Both the position numbers and the translations under genes were made by a program. A stretch of DNA of 64,000 bases. Source: Myxococcales bacterium (GTDB lineage Bacteria > Myxococcota_A > UBA9042). This document shows positions 7,371 to 15,608 of this stretch, in pieces. Location of the stretch: contig SHZF01000010.1 of NCBI GenBank assembly GCA_009692425.1, positions 1-64,000 on the forward strand. The letters run 5' to 3'. Each line of letters starts with the position of its first letter. Positions within the stretch are counted from its first letter, which is position 1. The notes beneath the pieces are model-generated. The model saw only the letters and a list, made by a program, of their open reading frames with translations, did not search any database and was not told the origin of the DNA.

Positions 7371-10300
7371 ATGAAGGGTCCTCTTCAAAAACGTTGCGCG
7401 GCATGGGCTTGCCTGGTGGTCGGGCCCGCGGCATTCGCCGGCTGTGGCGACGCTGGCACGGCGCCTGGTCCCGACACCGGAACGGACGCGGCCGCCACAT
7501 CCGGCAGCGCTGGCGATGGTCTGGGGTTGGACGGCGCGCAAGAAGCCGACACGCCGCGCGCAGTGTTCGACGGCGGCGCCGACCTCGCAGGAGGCCCGGC
7601 TGACACGGGCCCCGGCTCCGACGCCCCTGCCGCAACGGATGCCGCGCCCTCGCCGTGTAATTTTGCGACCCCAGGTCCCGGCGCGTGTGGCAGCCCGTGC
7701 GCGGCCGACAACGAGTGCCTGGCCGGCTTTTGCGTGCCGACCCGATTCGAGCGCCTGTGCACGATGAACTGCTCGGCCGGGGCGTGCCCGATGGGGTGGG
7801 CGTGCAAGCAACTGTCGTCGGCGCCCGACACGATCTATGGCTGCGTGCCCGAGTCGCCCAACCTCGGCCGCCCGTGCCAGAGCGACCTCGACTGCGTGAC
7901 CGCGATCGGCCAGACCATCGTCGGCCTCGCTGACCTGTGCGTGCCGCGGGGAACGGAAGGCGCGTTCTGCGGAGCCGATTGTGGCGGCGGCAAGGAGTGT
8001 GCCAAGGGCTTCGCGTGCCAGTCGGTGGTGTCGCTCGGCGGCAAGTTGGCCAAGCAGTGCGTTGCCGCTGTGCTCGACGACAACTGCACTCCGCGCTTCG
8101 AGCAGGAGAAAGCCGAGGCTGTCTGCACGCGCAAGAACGAGGCCGGCGCCTGCAAGGGCAAGCGCCGCTGCGAAGGCAAGAAACTCGCCGCGTGCGACGG
8201 CAAGGAGCCCAAGCCCGAGGTCTGCAACGCCGACGACGACGACTGCGACGGCCAGTTCAACGAGTCGGTGGCGGGCGCCACGTGCAAGGTGCAAGGGGCT
8301 GAAGGCGCGTGCGCGGGCAAGCCCGTGTGCGACGGCGGCGTCGAGACGTGCGTGGGTCCCAAGCCAACGGCCGAGGCGTGCAACGGGGCGGACGACGACT
8401 GCGATGGCAAGACCGACGAGGGCTGTGACGACGACAGCGACGGCTACTGCGACGCCGCGATGGGCTACGACCCTGCCGCCGGCAAGCCCACGTGCGGCAA
8501 GGGCTCTGGCGACTGCGCGGACTTCGACGCCGGCGTACACCCCGGCCAGAAGGAGACCTGCAACGGAGCCGACGACAACTGCAATGGCAAGAAGGACGCC
8601 GACGACCCGCAGTTGACGCTCGATGACGCCCAGAAGTGCGACCAGCAGAGCGGGCCATGCGCGGGTGCCAAGAAGGGCGCCGAACTGTGCCAAGGCGGCA
8701 AGTGGCTGCCGTGCGCCGACCTCGACTACCAGAAGCACTTCGCCGCGTTTGCCAAGAGCGAGGTGTGCGACGACAAGGACAACGACTGCTCGGGCGTGGC
8801 CGACGACGGCTGCGACGACGACAAGGACGGATTCTGCGACAGCAAACTGGCGACCATCGGCTTCCCGCTCTCGTGCCCCAAGGGTGGCGGCGACTGCAAC
8901 GACGGCCTCAAGGATGCCAAGCCCGGTGCCGCCGAAGCGTGCGACGACCTCGACCAGAACTGCGACGGGGCAACGGACGAGGGCTGCGACAAGGACAAAG
9001 ACGGCTGGTGCGACAAGGACCTCAACGTGAGCGGCAAGCCCAAGGCCTGCGCGTCTGGCGGCGGCGACTGCGACGACCTCGACAAGAAGAAGCTGCCGGG
9101 CGCGACCGAGGCCTGCAACTTCGTAGACGACAACTGCAACGGCCAGACCGATGAGGCGTTCGTCGACCTCGGCAAGCCGTGCGCGGGTGGCGCGGGGGCG
9201 TGCGCGGCGGCGGGCACCACGGTGTGCGCACCCGACGGCAAAACGGCGGTGTGTTCGGCTACGGCACCTGCGCCGGGCATCGAAGCCTGCAACGGCCTCG
9301 ACGACGACTGCGACAGCAAGACCGACGAGGGCTGCGACGACGACAAGGACGGCTACTGCGACGTCGCACTGGCGGTGTTCGGCAAGCCGAAGGTTTGCCC
9401 GGGCGGAACTGGCGACTGCGACGACGCCGACTTCGACAGCAAGCCCGGCGCGCCCGAGTTGTGCAACGGCAAGGACGACGACTGCGACGGCAAGGTGGAC
9501 GCCAAGGACGGCGACCTCGCGTTCGAAGACCCGCAGCCGTGCGAGAAGCAGGCGGGCACTTGCAAGGGATCCAAGAAAGCGCCCGACCTGTGTCAGGGTG
9601 GCAAGTGGCTGGGGTGCGGGGCCATCGACTATGCCTTGTGGCATCCGTACTGGCAGTCGGCTGAACTGTGCGACAACCTCGACAACGACTGCAACGGCAA
9701 GGCCGACGAGGGTTGCGACGACGACGACGACGATTGGTGCAACGCCAAGATGGTGATGGTCGGCAACGTGAAGACGTGCCCCAAGGGCAGCGGCGACTGC
9801 AACGACGACTCGGCCGCAGTGTCTCCGTTCCACGAGGAGTACTGCGACGGCAAGGACAACGATTGCAACAGCAAGCCCGACGACGGTTGCGACAAGGACC
9901 AGGACAGCTACTGCGACATCGGCAAGACCGTGATCGGCTTGCCGCCCGTGTGCCCGAACGGGGGCGACGACTGCGACGACAAGGAGTTCAAGGTGAACCC
10001 GGGGCAGAAGGAAACGTGCGCCGACTTCCTTGACCAGAATTGCTCGGGCGCGGCGGACGAAGGCTGTGCGCCGACGACGCTCGGTTTCAGCGGCAAGCTG
10101 GGGCCCGACATGGCCTTGGAGGGCTACTTGCAGTGCGCCGGGTACTTCGACCAGCCGGGCGGCGACGATGTTCCGTTGGCGTTCGGCGCCGCGTGCCTCG
10201 ACCCGAAGTGGCAGAAGCTGCGCATCGCGTGCGGCCCGGCGCCCGACAAGGTGCGCTGGATCGCAGTGAAGAAGAACGTGTTTGCTACGGGGCTACAGTC

Positions 10301-10544
10301 GGGCGCCGAGGAGGGGCTCATCTTCGACAGCAACTTCGACCTCGGCGGCAACAACCTGGTCAAGGCCGACGCGCCCGGCAACCCGAACGCGGCACGCTCG
10401 TGGTGGGTGTCGGCTCTCGGGGGCTGCACGGAGACGTTTGCGGCGCTGACCGTGAACAACGGCAGTTGCGGCTGGGAGGCGGCGAATTGCTTTGGCTACG
10501 GGCTGACGGGGTCGCGGTATCTGTTCGTTTATGTGGGGAAGTAG
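7371..10544 (+). CDS. MopE-type metal-binding-repeat lipoprotein
   Basis: A 1057-residue lipoprotein. The ATG at 7371 (GGAG at 7357) gives a signal MKGPLQKRCAAWACLV... with lipobox AFAGC. After a ~60-residue Asp/Ala/Thr-rich linker and a Cys-rich region (residues ~85-250) come about 11 repeats of the type CNGADDDCDGKTDEGCDDD followed by DGYCD. Each combines a Cys-Asn/Asp core with an EF-hand-like D-x-D-x-D-G run. These are the repeats named after the copper-associated surface protein MopE of Methylococcus capsulatus; their Asp loops are more typical of calcium binding. The final ~150 residues (from GFSGKLGPDM) form a non-repeat C-terminal domain. Extracellular or surface-attached. Its neighbour at 11041 is a cytochrome lipoprotein, an arrangement recalling MopE and its cytochrome partner. 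Metal and partner are inference. Confidence 0.85.
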   Translation: MKGPLQKRCAAWACLVVGPAAFAGCGDAGTAPGPDTGTDAAATSGSAGDGLGLDGAQEADTPRAVFDGGADLAGGPADTGPGSDAPAATDAAPSPCNFATPGPGACGSPCAADNECLAGFCVPTRFERLCTMNCSAGACPMGWACKQLSSAPDTIYGCVPESPNLGRPCQSDLDCVTAIGQTIVGLADLCVPRGTEGAFCGADCGGGKECAKGFACQSVVSLGGKLAKQCVAAVLDDNCTPRFEQEKAEAVCTRKNEAGACKGKRRCEGKKLAACDGKEPKPEVCNADDDDCDGQFNESVAGATCKVQGAEGACAGKPVCDGGVETCVGPKPTAEACNGADDDCDGKTDEGCDDDSDGYCDAAMGYDPAAGKPTCGKGSGDCADFDAGVHPGQKETCNGADDNCNGKKDADDPQLTLDDAQKCDQQSGPCAGAKKGAELCQGGKWLPCADLDYQKHFAAFAKSEVCDDKDNDCSGVADDGCDDDKDGFCDSKLATIGFPLSCPKGGGDCNDGLKDAKPGAAEACDDLDQNCDGATDEGCDKDKDGWCDKDLNVSGKPKACASGGGDCDDLDKKKLPGATEACNFVDDNCNGQTDEAFVDLGKPCAGGAGACAAAGTTVCAPDGKTAVCSATAPAPGIEACNGLDDDCDSKTDEGCDDDKDGYCDVALAVFGKPKVCPGGTGDCDDADFDSKPGAPELCNGKDDDCDGKVDAKDGDLAFEDPQPCEKQAGTCKGSKKAPDLCQGGKWLGCGAIDYALWHPYWQSAELCDNLDNDCNGKADEGCDDDDDDWCNAKMVMVGNVKTCPKGSGDCNDDSAAVSPFHEEYCDGKDNDCNSKPDDGCDKDQDSYCDIGKTVIGLPPVCPNGGDDCDDKEFKVNPGQKETCADFLDQNCSGAADEGCAPTTLGFSGKLGPDMALEGYLQCAGYFDQPGGDDVPLAFGAACLDPKWQKLRIACGPAPDKVRWIAVKKNVFATGLQSGAEEGLIFDSNFDLGGNNLVKADAPGNPNAARSWWVSALGGCTETFAALTVNNGSCGWEAANCFGYGLTGSRYLFVYVGK

Positions 10545-10717
10545 GCGGGCACTGCGGCAGCCGGTGACGGCCGGGGCGTGATCCGGGGACGGGAAGGTGC
10601 CGGCATCGGCGCATGCCGCCCGCGGCCGGACGGCGACCCTGCCAGACGTTTGCCAGTGCTGCGAAAGGATGAACGGCGCGGCATCCGTGACCGTGCGCAG
10701 GCGCCAACAACGGCGCG

Positions 10718-10750
10718 GAACTGTGCCAAGGCGGCAAGTGGCTGCCGTGC
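10718..10750 (+). repeat. 33-base exact copy of an internal segment of the MopE-type gene
   Basis: Bases 10718-10750 are identical to 8682-8714 inside the MopE-type lipoprotein gene. Similarity extends a few bases on both sides with single mismatches. Translated in the matching frame it reads NGAELCQGGKWLPCPD, against KGAELCQGGKWLPCAD in the intact gene. It is a scrap left by duplication or recombination of that gene family, with no repeat array around it. Confidence 0.75.
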
Positions 10751-10757
10751 CCCGACC

Positions 10758-10816
10758 AAGTCGATCCTTTTGCCGTTGCCGGGAGTCGGCGTCAGCTGCG
10801 AGCTTGGCAACGCAGC
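10758..10816 (-). repeat. Degenerate dispersed repeat, copy A
   Basis: By hand alignment without gaps, 10758-10816 matches 45709-45767 at about 45 of 59 positions. Both copies begin at the same sharp boundary (AAGTCGATC on the plus strand). Read on the minus strand the two copies encode VAKLAADADSRQRQKDRL here and VAKFAAEADSRRRAGDRL there. Many differences fall at silent or conservative codon positions, which suggests a once-coding segment. This copy directly abuts the 33-base MopE-gene scrap. Confidence 0.55.
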
Positions 10817-10900
10817 AACGAAAACGGTGCCGGCTCAAGACCACGGGCATGACGAGTTGTTTGCGTCGGCGCCCAACCGACGTCGGCTCGCGCTGCCCCG

Positions 10901-10929
10901 TTGCCGAAAACTTGACGTACGTTTAGAAT
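10901..10929 (+). promoter_or_regulatory. Candidate sigma70-type promoter for the cytochrome lipoprotein gene
   Basis: TTGCCG at 10901-10906 and TAGAAT at 10924-10929 are separated by 17 bases, about 110 bases upstream of the ATG at 11041. Both hexamers are near consensus, and no gene lies between. The position fits, but no transcription data are available. Confidence 0.4.
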
Positions 10930-11040
10930 CCCCGTCTCACAAGCGTCCTGCGCGTCGCCACGATCTGCAGGAAGCATCCGGCCTCGCCCCGCTGCGGCGG
11001 CAGGGAGGGCGCACCGGACACTCTCAGGAGAACGCAAACC

Positions 11041-14000
11041 ATGCGCTCGTTTTTCGATGTGCTCTCGTGGCACGTGGTGTTCCTCTCGGCGTTCAGCGCG
11101 GTCGGCAGCGCGGGCTGTGGCACCGGCGACGACAAGACCACGGACACGGCAACCGCAGCGGGAACGGACGGCGCCGCGACGGACACAGCCAGTGCAGACG
11201 CGGTCAGCATCGACACGGCAGCCGTGGACGCAGACGCGGTCGCCGAGACCGCACCGCCAGACACCAGCGCGGGCGCTGAGACCGCACCGCCAGACACCAG
11301 CGCGGGCGCCGAGACCGCACCGCCAGACACCAGCGCGGTCGCCGAGACCGCACCGCCAGACACCAGCGCGGCCGACGTGACCACTGCCGACACGGCGGTT
11401 GCCGAAACAGCAGGCGCCGAGACCTCTACCCCAGATGTCGCCGCCGATGTCGCTGTCGCACCGGCCATCTTGGACGGTCCCAGCCGCGGTTCTGCCGTCG
11501 CCGTGTCGTCGGACGACAAGTGGGCGGTCGCGTGCAACCGCGATTCGGGCAGCGTCTCCGTGTTTTCGCTGGCCTGGCCCGACGCCAAGGTGCCGACCGC
11601 CACCAAGGTCGCCGATGTCGATCTGGGCGCGGGCAGCGAGCCGTGGCAGGTGGCCATTGCGCCGGACAGCAAGACCGCCTACGTGGTGCTGCGCCACAGT
11701 CAGAAGCTCGTACGGGTGGCGCTCGGCGACAAGCCCGCCAAGAACGGCGAAGTGGCGACGGGCTCGGAGCCCACGGCGGTCGCCCTGTCGCCCACGGGCG
11801 CCTGGGCCTTCGTGGCGAATTGGGTCGATGGTACCGTCCAGGCCTTCGCAACGGCGGATTTCGCGGTCAAGAAGACCATCGATCTCAACGCCGCGCTCGC
11901 CGCCTCGGGCCTGCTCGGCACGGTCAAGGCGCGGCCGGCCCTGGCGCACCCGCGCAGCCTCGCGGTCACCAACGACGGTGACGCCGACGATGCCGACGAG
12001 GCCCTGCTCGTCACGGAATATTTTGGCCAGCAGCTCGCCGAAGAGAAGCCCGACGGCGCCAACGGCGACGCGATCAAGCAGGGCATCGTCTACAAGGTGA
12101 CCGGCTACGCGGGCACGACGAAGGTCGATCTCATCAAGTTGGCGCCGCTCGCCGACCTGGGCTTCAAGGATCAGAACGGCGGAACGGCCGGCTGCTTCCC
12201 CAACCAGTTGCAGGCGATCGCGATCCACCAGGGTCTGGCGTACGTGACGTCGCTGTGCGCGTCGCCCAAGGGCCCGATCGGCCCCTTCACAGGCCCGGCC
12301 AACAAGGCGTGCACGGCAGATGCCGAATGCCCCGGCGCAGTCGTCGGCTCGTGTGCGGCCCTGAAGTGTACGACGACCTGTGCCGCCGACGCCGACTGCG
12401 GTGCCAACGGTGGCAAGTGCACGGCCAACAAATGCGAAGTCAACGTGGCGAGCGCAAAGACGGCGATCGGCAACGTCGTGTCGGTCATCGACATCGCCAA
12501 CGGCAAGGAGATTCCGGCCTCGGCGGTCAACCTCAACGCGAAGTTCAACGACCTCTACGTCGCAGTCAAGACCGACGACAACAACACGCGCCGGTTGCCG
12601 CTGGTCATGACCGACATCGCCTTCGTGCCGGGCCTCCCATTCGGCTACGTGACGGCCAACGGGGCCGACGCCGTGTTCCGCTTCGGCGTCGATGTCGCGA
12701 CGGGCGCAGTGACGTCGGTCGGGTCGAACCAGAACGCCTTCATCGACCTGAGCCCCGCGGAGTATCAGGCCAAGGACGGCGGCAAGGGCCCGATCGGCTT
12801 GGCGATCCCGGCGAGCGGCAAGAAGTTCGCGTTCGTGCTCAATGAGTTCACCCGCAACTTACAGATCATCGATTTTGCGGTCCAGCAGATTGCGGGCGGC
12901 GCCGCGGCGGCCAGCGTCGTGGGCGCAGCAGCCATGCCGGCCGACGGCAGCGACGCACAGAAGGTGCTCAAGGGCAAGCGCTTCTTCAACACCGGCCTCG
13001 GCCGCTGGTCGCTCAAGGGCCAGGCCTGGAACGCGTGCCAGACGTGTCACACCGATGGCCTGACCGACAACGTGACCTGGTACTTCGCGCGCGGCCCGCG
13101 CCAGTCGACGAGCCTCGACGGCTCCTTCAACAGCAAGGACGCCAAGGATCAGCGCATCTTCAACTGGACCGCCGTGTTCGACGAAGTCGCCGACTTCGAA
13201 CTGAACACCCGCGGCGTCTCGGGCGGCGTCGGCGCCATCGTGTCCAAGGCCGTTGCGCCAATCGGGCCGACCGACCGCATCGACATCGCCGCGCTGGGCC
13301 ACGCCGGGCTCAATGGGTCGGCCGCCGCCGCTGCTGATCCGAAGTCGGCGATTATCACGCCGCCGTCGGTGCTCGAAGACTGGGCCGAGGTCACGAAGTA
13401 CGTCGCATCGCTGCGTTCGCCGCGCGGGGCCACGGGCATCGACGCCACCAAGGCCGCCGACGGCAAGAAGCTCTTTCAGGAGGCCAACTGCGCTGGCTGC
13501 CACGGCGGGCCGAAGTGGACGATCTCGAAGATGTTCTACCAGCCGTCCGTCGCCACGAACACCGCGCTCAAGAGCAAGCTGTGGGCGGTGCCGCAGTACT
13601 TCCCCAAGAACCTGCTGCCAGCCGAGACCCCGGCGAATTTCAAGATGCGGTTCGACTCCGGTGATCCGGCAGCGTTGGACCAGCTTCTGTGCATCTTGCG
13701 GCCGGTCGGCACGTTCGGGGTGGCGGAGCCGGGCGTCGGCGTGGCGGAGATTCGCGCCAACATGAAGGCGCTTGCGCAAGGCAACGAAAAGGATGGCAAG
13801 GGCTACAACCCGCCGTCGCTGCTGGGGGTCGCGGCCGGCGCGCCGTACCTGCACGCGGGCCAGGCACGCACCCTGGAGTCGCTGCTGTCGAAGCTGTTCG
13901 AGGCCCACCACATTGCGCTGGCGGCGAACTTTCTCCAGGAGATCGACGGGGCGAAAAAGGCCGACACGGTGGAGAAACTCGTCCATTACCTGCTGACGAT

Positions 14001-14076
14001 CGACGAGGGATCGACCGTGATCGATGCGCCGGCAACGGCGGGGCAGGGCGGCGGGGACTTCTGCGCGGCGCCGTAG
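11041..14076 (+). CDS. Beta-propeller / diheme c-type cytochrome lipoprotein
   Basis: A 1011-residue lipoprotein with an AGGAGA ribosome-binding site and signal MRSFFDVLSWHVV... with lipobox GSAGC. Residues ~30-140 are an Asp/Thr/Ala spacer containing four 11-residue repeats (ETAPPDTSAGA). Residues ~140-620 read as a beta-propeller (GSAVAVSSDDKWAVACN, then SEPWQVAIAPDSKTAYVVL, of YVTN type) interrupted by a small Cys-rich insert (ADAECPGAVV ... CGANGGKC). The C-terminal third carries two heme-binding motifs, CQTCH at 666 and CAGCH at 817, in the manner of the diheme peroxidase/MauG family. This suggests an extracellular electron-transfer or peroxidase-like protein. It sits downstream of the MopE-type lipoprotein on the same strand but has its own apparent promoter. 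Substrate unknown. Confidence 0.85.
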   Translation: MRSFFDVLSWHVVFLSAFSAVGSAGCGTGDDKTTDTATAAGTDGAATDTASADAVSIDTAAVDADAVAETAPPDTSAGAETAPPDTSAGAETAPPDTSAVAETAPPDTSAADVTTADTAVAETAGAETSTPDVAADVAVAPAILDGPSRGSAVAVSSDDKWAVACNRDSGSVSVFSLAWPDAKVPTATKVADVDLGAGSEPWQVAIAPDSKTAYVVLRHSQKLVRVALGDKPAKNGEVATGSEPTAVALSPTGAWAFVANWVDGTVQAFATADFAVKKTIDLNAALAASGLLGTVKARPALAHPRSLAVTNDGDADDADEALLVTEYFGQQLAEEKPDGANGDAIKQGIVYKVTGYAGTTKVDLIKLAPLADLGFKDQNGGTAGCFPNQLQAIAIHQGLAYVTSLCASPKGPIGPFTGPANKACTADAECPGAVVGSCAALKCTTTCAADADCGANGGKCTANKCEVNVASAKTAIGNVVSVIDIANGKEIPASAVNLNAKFNDLYVAVKTDDNNTRRLPLVMTDIAFVPGLPFGYVTANGADAVFRFGVDVATGAVTSVGSNQNAFIDLSPAEYQAKDGGKGPIGLAIPASGKKFAFVLNEFTRNLQIIDFAVQQIAGGAAAASVVGAAAMPADGSDAQKVLKGKRFFNTGLGRWSLKGQAWNACQTCHTDGLTDNVTWYFARGPRQSTSLDGSFNSKDAKDQRIFNWTAVFDEVADFELNTRGVSGGVGAIVSKAVAPIGPTDRIDIAALGHAGLNGSAAAAADPKSAIITPPSVLEDWAEVTKYVASLRSPRGATGIDATKAADGKKLFQEANCAGCHGGPKWTISKMFYQPSVATNTALKSKLWAVPQYFPKNLLPAETPANFKMRFDSGDPAALDQLLCILRPVGTFGVAEPGVGVAEIRANMKALAQGNEKDGKGYNPPSLLGVAAGAPYLHAGQARTLESLLSKLFEAHHIALAANFLQEIDGAKKADTVEKLVHYLLTIDEGSTVIDAPATAGQGGGDFCAAP
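11245..11376 (+). repeat. Four tandem 33-base repeats inside the cytochrome lipoprotein gene
   Basis: Units begin at 11245, 11278, 11311 and 11344 (each GAGACCGCACCGCCAGACAC and 13 more bases). They encode ETAPPDTSA plus two varying residues, four times, in the linker behind the lipidated Cys. The near-identity of the DNA units points to recent slippage expansion of a flexible tether. Confidence 0.9.
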
Positions 14077-14150
14077 GGGTCCGTGACCGGGCGGCTTGAC
14101 TGGGATCAAGAGTGGGTCTGGCGGCGGTCAAGCGGGCCATCGCAGCGTGG

Positions 14151-14855
14151 TCAGCCCCGCCCCAGCTCCCGCCACAACGGCCACAGTTGCCGCAGGTTCG
14201 CCAGCACCGTGGCCAGATTGTTGACTTTCGACACGCCCGAGCGCCGCGGTCGCAGCGTGTTGGGCACGCCGACCACACGAAAGGGACCGCGCGCGACTTT
14301 CAGGATCAGTTCCATGACCACCGCCCAGCCGCGGCCGTCTGACACCAGTGGCACCGCACGCACGACCGCCATCTTGACCATCAACACGCCCTGAAAGCGT
14401 GGGAAGGGCCCGAAAAGCATCCCATACAATGCCCGCTCGGCCCGCGACAGGGCCATGGCGGTCCGCGACGACCGCCGGTCGGGTATGTAGCCGAGCACGA
14501 GGTCCGCACCCTCTTGCGCCGCTTGCAGGAACGGCCGCAAAATTTCGGCGGCGACGAACTGACCATCGGCCGGGAAGAAGCTGAGGTACGTGCCGCGGGC
14601 CTCGGCAAACCCGGTGCGATAGCCGCCGCCCAGGCCGCGGTTCGCCCCGTGGTGGATGACGCGCAGGGCAGGGAATGCGGCGGCGAGGCGGTCGGCTTCG
14701 GCACCGGTGCCGTCCACGCTGCCGTCGTCGACCACCACGAGTTCGAACGGCACGCCGAGCGCTGCGAGCGCCGCCAACAGCTCGCCGCACGCCGCCTCGA
14801 GGTTGGCGCGTTCGTTGTAGGCCAGCACGAAAACCGACAGCACGGGCGCGGTCAT
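14151..14855 (-). CDS. Family 2 glycosyltransferase (dolichol-phosphate-mannose-synthase-like)
   Basis: A 234-residue GT-A glycosyltransferase, near the usual length of the soluble DPM-synthase-like group. It opens SVFVLAYNERANLE, followed by ELVVVDDGSVDGT (nucleotide-sugar aspartates), then NRGLGGGYRTGF and YLSFFPADGQF, where the catalytic DxD-like position is ADG. No C-terminal membrane helix is present. It probably moves a sugar from a nucleotide donor to a polyprenyl phosphate or similar acceptor. The next gene upstream on the same strand is a frameshifted deacetylase-like gene, so the original unit was likely a small polysaccharide operon. Confidence 0.85.
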   Translation of the reverse strand: MTAPVLSVFVLAYNERANLEAACGELLAALAALGVPFELVVVDDGSVDGTGAEADRLAAAFPALRVIHHGANRGLGGGYRTGFAEARGTYLSFFPADGQFVAAEILRPFLQAAQEGADLVLGYIPDRRSSRTAMALSRAERALYGMLFGPFPRFQGVLMVKMAVVRAVPLVSDGRGWAVVMELILKVARGPFRVVGVPNTLRPRRSGVSKVNNLATVLANLRQLWPLWRELGRG

Positions 14856-14862
14856 GGTGCGC

Positions 14863-15511
14863 TCAACGGGCCGCCAGGCGGTCGAGCAGGCCGGCCAGCG
14901 TCAACGAGTCGCCGCGACCGGCCAGGTGGGAGATCAGGGCGGTGAACACGCTGCGGCGGCCGGGGCCGGTGTGGGCGCGGGCATGGAGGTCGGCGAGCGT
15001 GGCGTCGGTCAGGCGCGGCACGGCGCGCTTCAGGTCGAGGTAGGGCGCCATGCTGGCGGAGTTCAGCATCACGTGGATGAGGTGGAAATCGAACACCTTC
15101 AGCCCCGATTGCCAGCAGAGGAGCCAAGCTCCAGTCGGGCTGGGCGCGCTCCATCTCGACGTCGTCTTCCCGGAAGTACGGAATGCGCCAATACAGCTTG
15201 CCGTGCCACTCCCACGGGACCGGCTGCAGCGGGGGCGCGCGCGGCGCAGGCACGAGTTCGAGGCAATGGCGCAGCACCTCGGTTGGCGTCGCCCCGTGCG
15301 TCGAGCCGGAGAGGGAATTCGGGTGGATGCCGAGTTCGGAAAGGTCCGGGTGCCCGTGCAGGCGCTCGATGGCGGGGCCTTTGTGCGTGACGGACCATGT
15401 GGCGCGCACGCCGTGTTCGCACAGCAGCCCGGCCGCGAAGTCGATCGCGGCGTCGGGAGCCCAATCGGTATCGAGCGTGATGAGGCAGAGGTCGTCGGTG
15501 CGCACGCGCAT
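14863..15511 (-). pseudogene. Polysaccharide-deacetylase/WbmS-like protein, frameshifted and internally shortened
   Basis: The frame from the ATG at 15511 reads MRVRTDDLCLITLDTDWAPD, then LCEHGVRATWSVTHKGPAIE, then LGIHPNSLSGSTHG, a good match to WbmS-like carbohydrate-deacetylase relatives. After CLELVPAPRA the text jumps to WRIPYFREDDVEM, so a stretch of roughly 30-40 residues normally present between these blocks is missing. Near 15100-15112 the frame shifts: the ending continues in another frame as GLKVFDFHLIHVMLNSA to the stop at 14863. An indel in the GGGG run there would explain it. An in-frame deletion plus a frameshift makes an active product unlikely, unless the shift is a sequencing error. 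Confidence 0.6.
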
Positions 15512-15608
15512 GCCTCCGGCTGGGCCGCGGCTCGTACGGGCGCGGCACGGTGAATTCAAGGCGTACGGCCTTCCGGCCGTGGAGTTTGGCGGTTTCTCCC
15601 TCAAACGC

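Larger units (their letters stand above)
10545..11040. other. Spacer with vestigial repeat copies and a candidate promoter
   Basis: 496 bases without an intact gene. It contains a 33-base exact copy of part of the upstream MopE-type gene (10718-10750), directly followed by a degenerate repeat shared with 45709-45767, and then a sigma70-like promoter leading to the cytochrome gene. All three are listed separately. Confidence 0.6.

Noticed and set aside
7191-9833. An 880-codon minus-strand open frame opposite the MopE-type gene
   Set aside because: Its Val/Ala-rich monotony mirrors the Asp-rich repeats on the other strand. No start site or domain is convincing.
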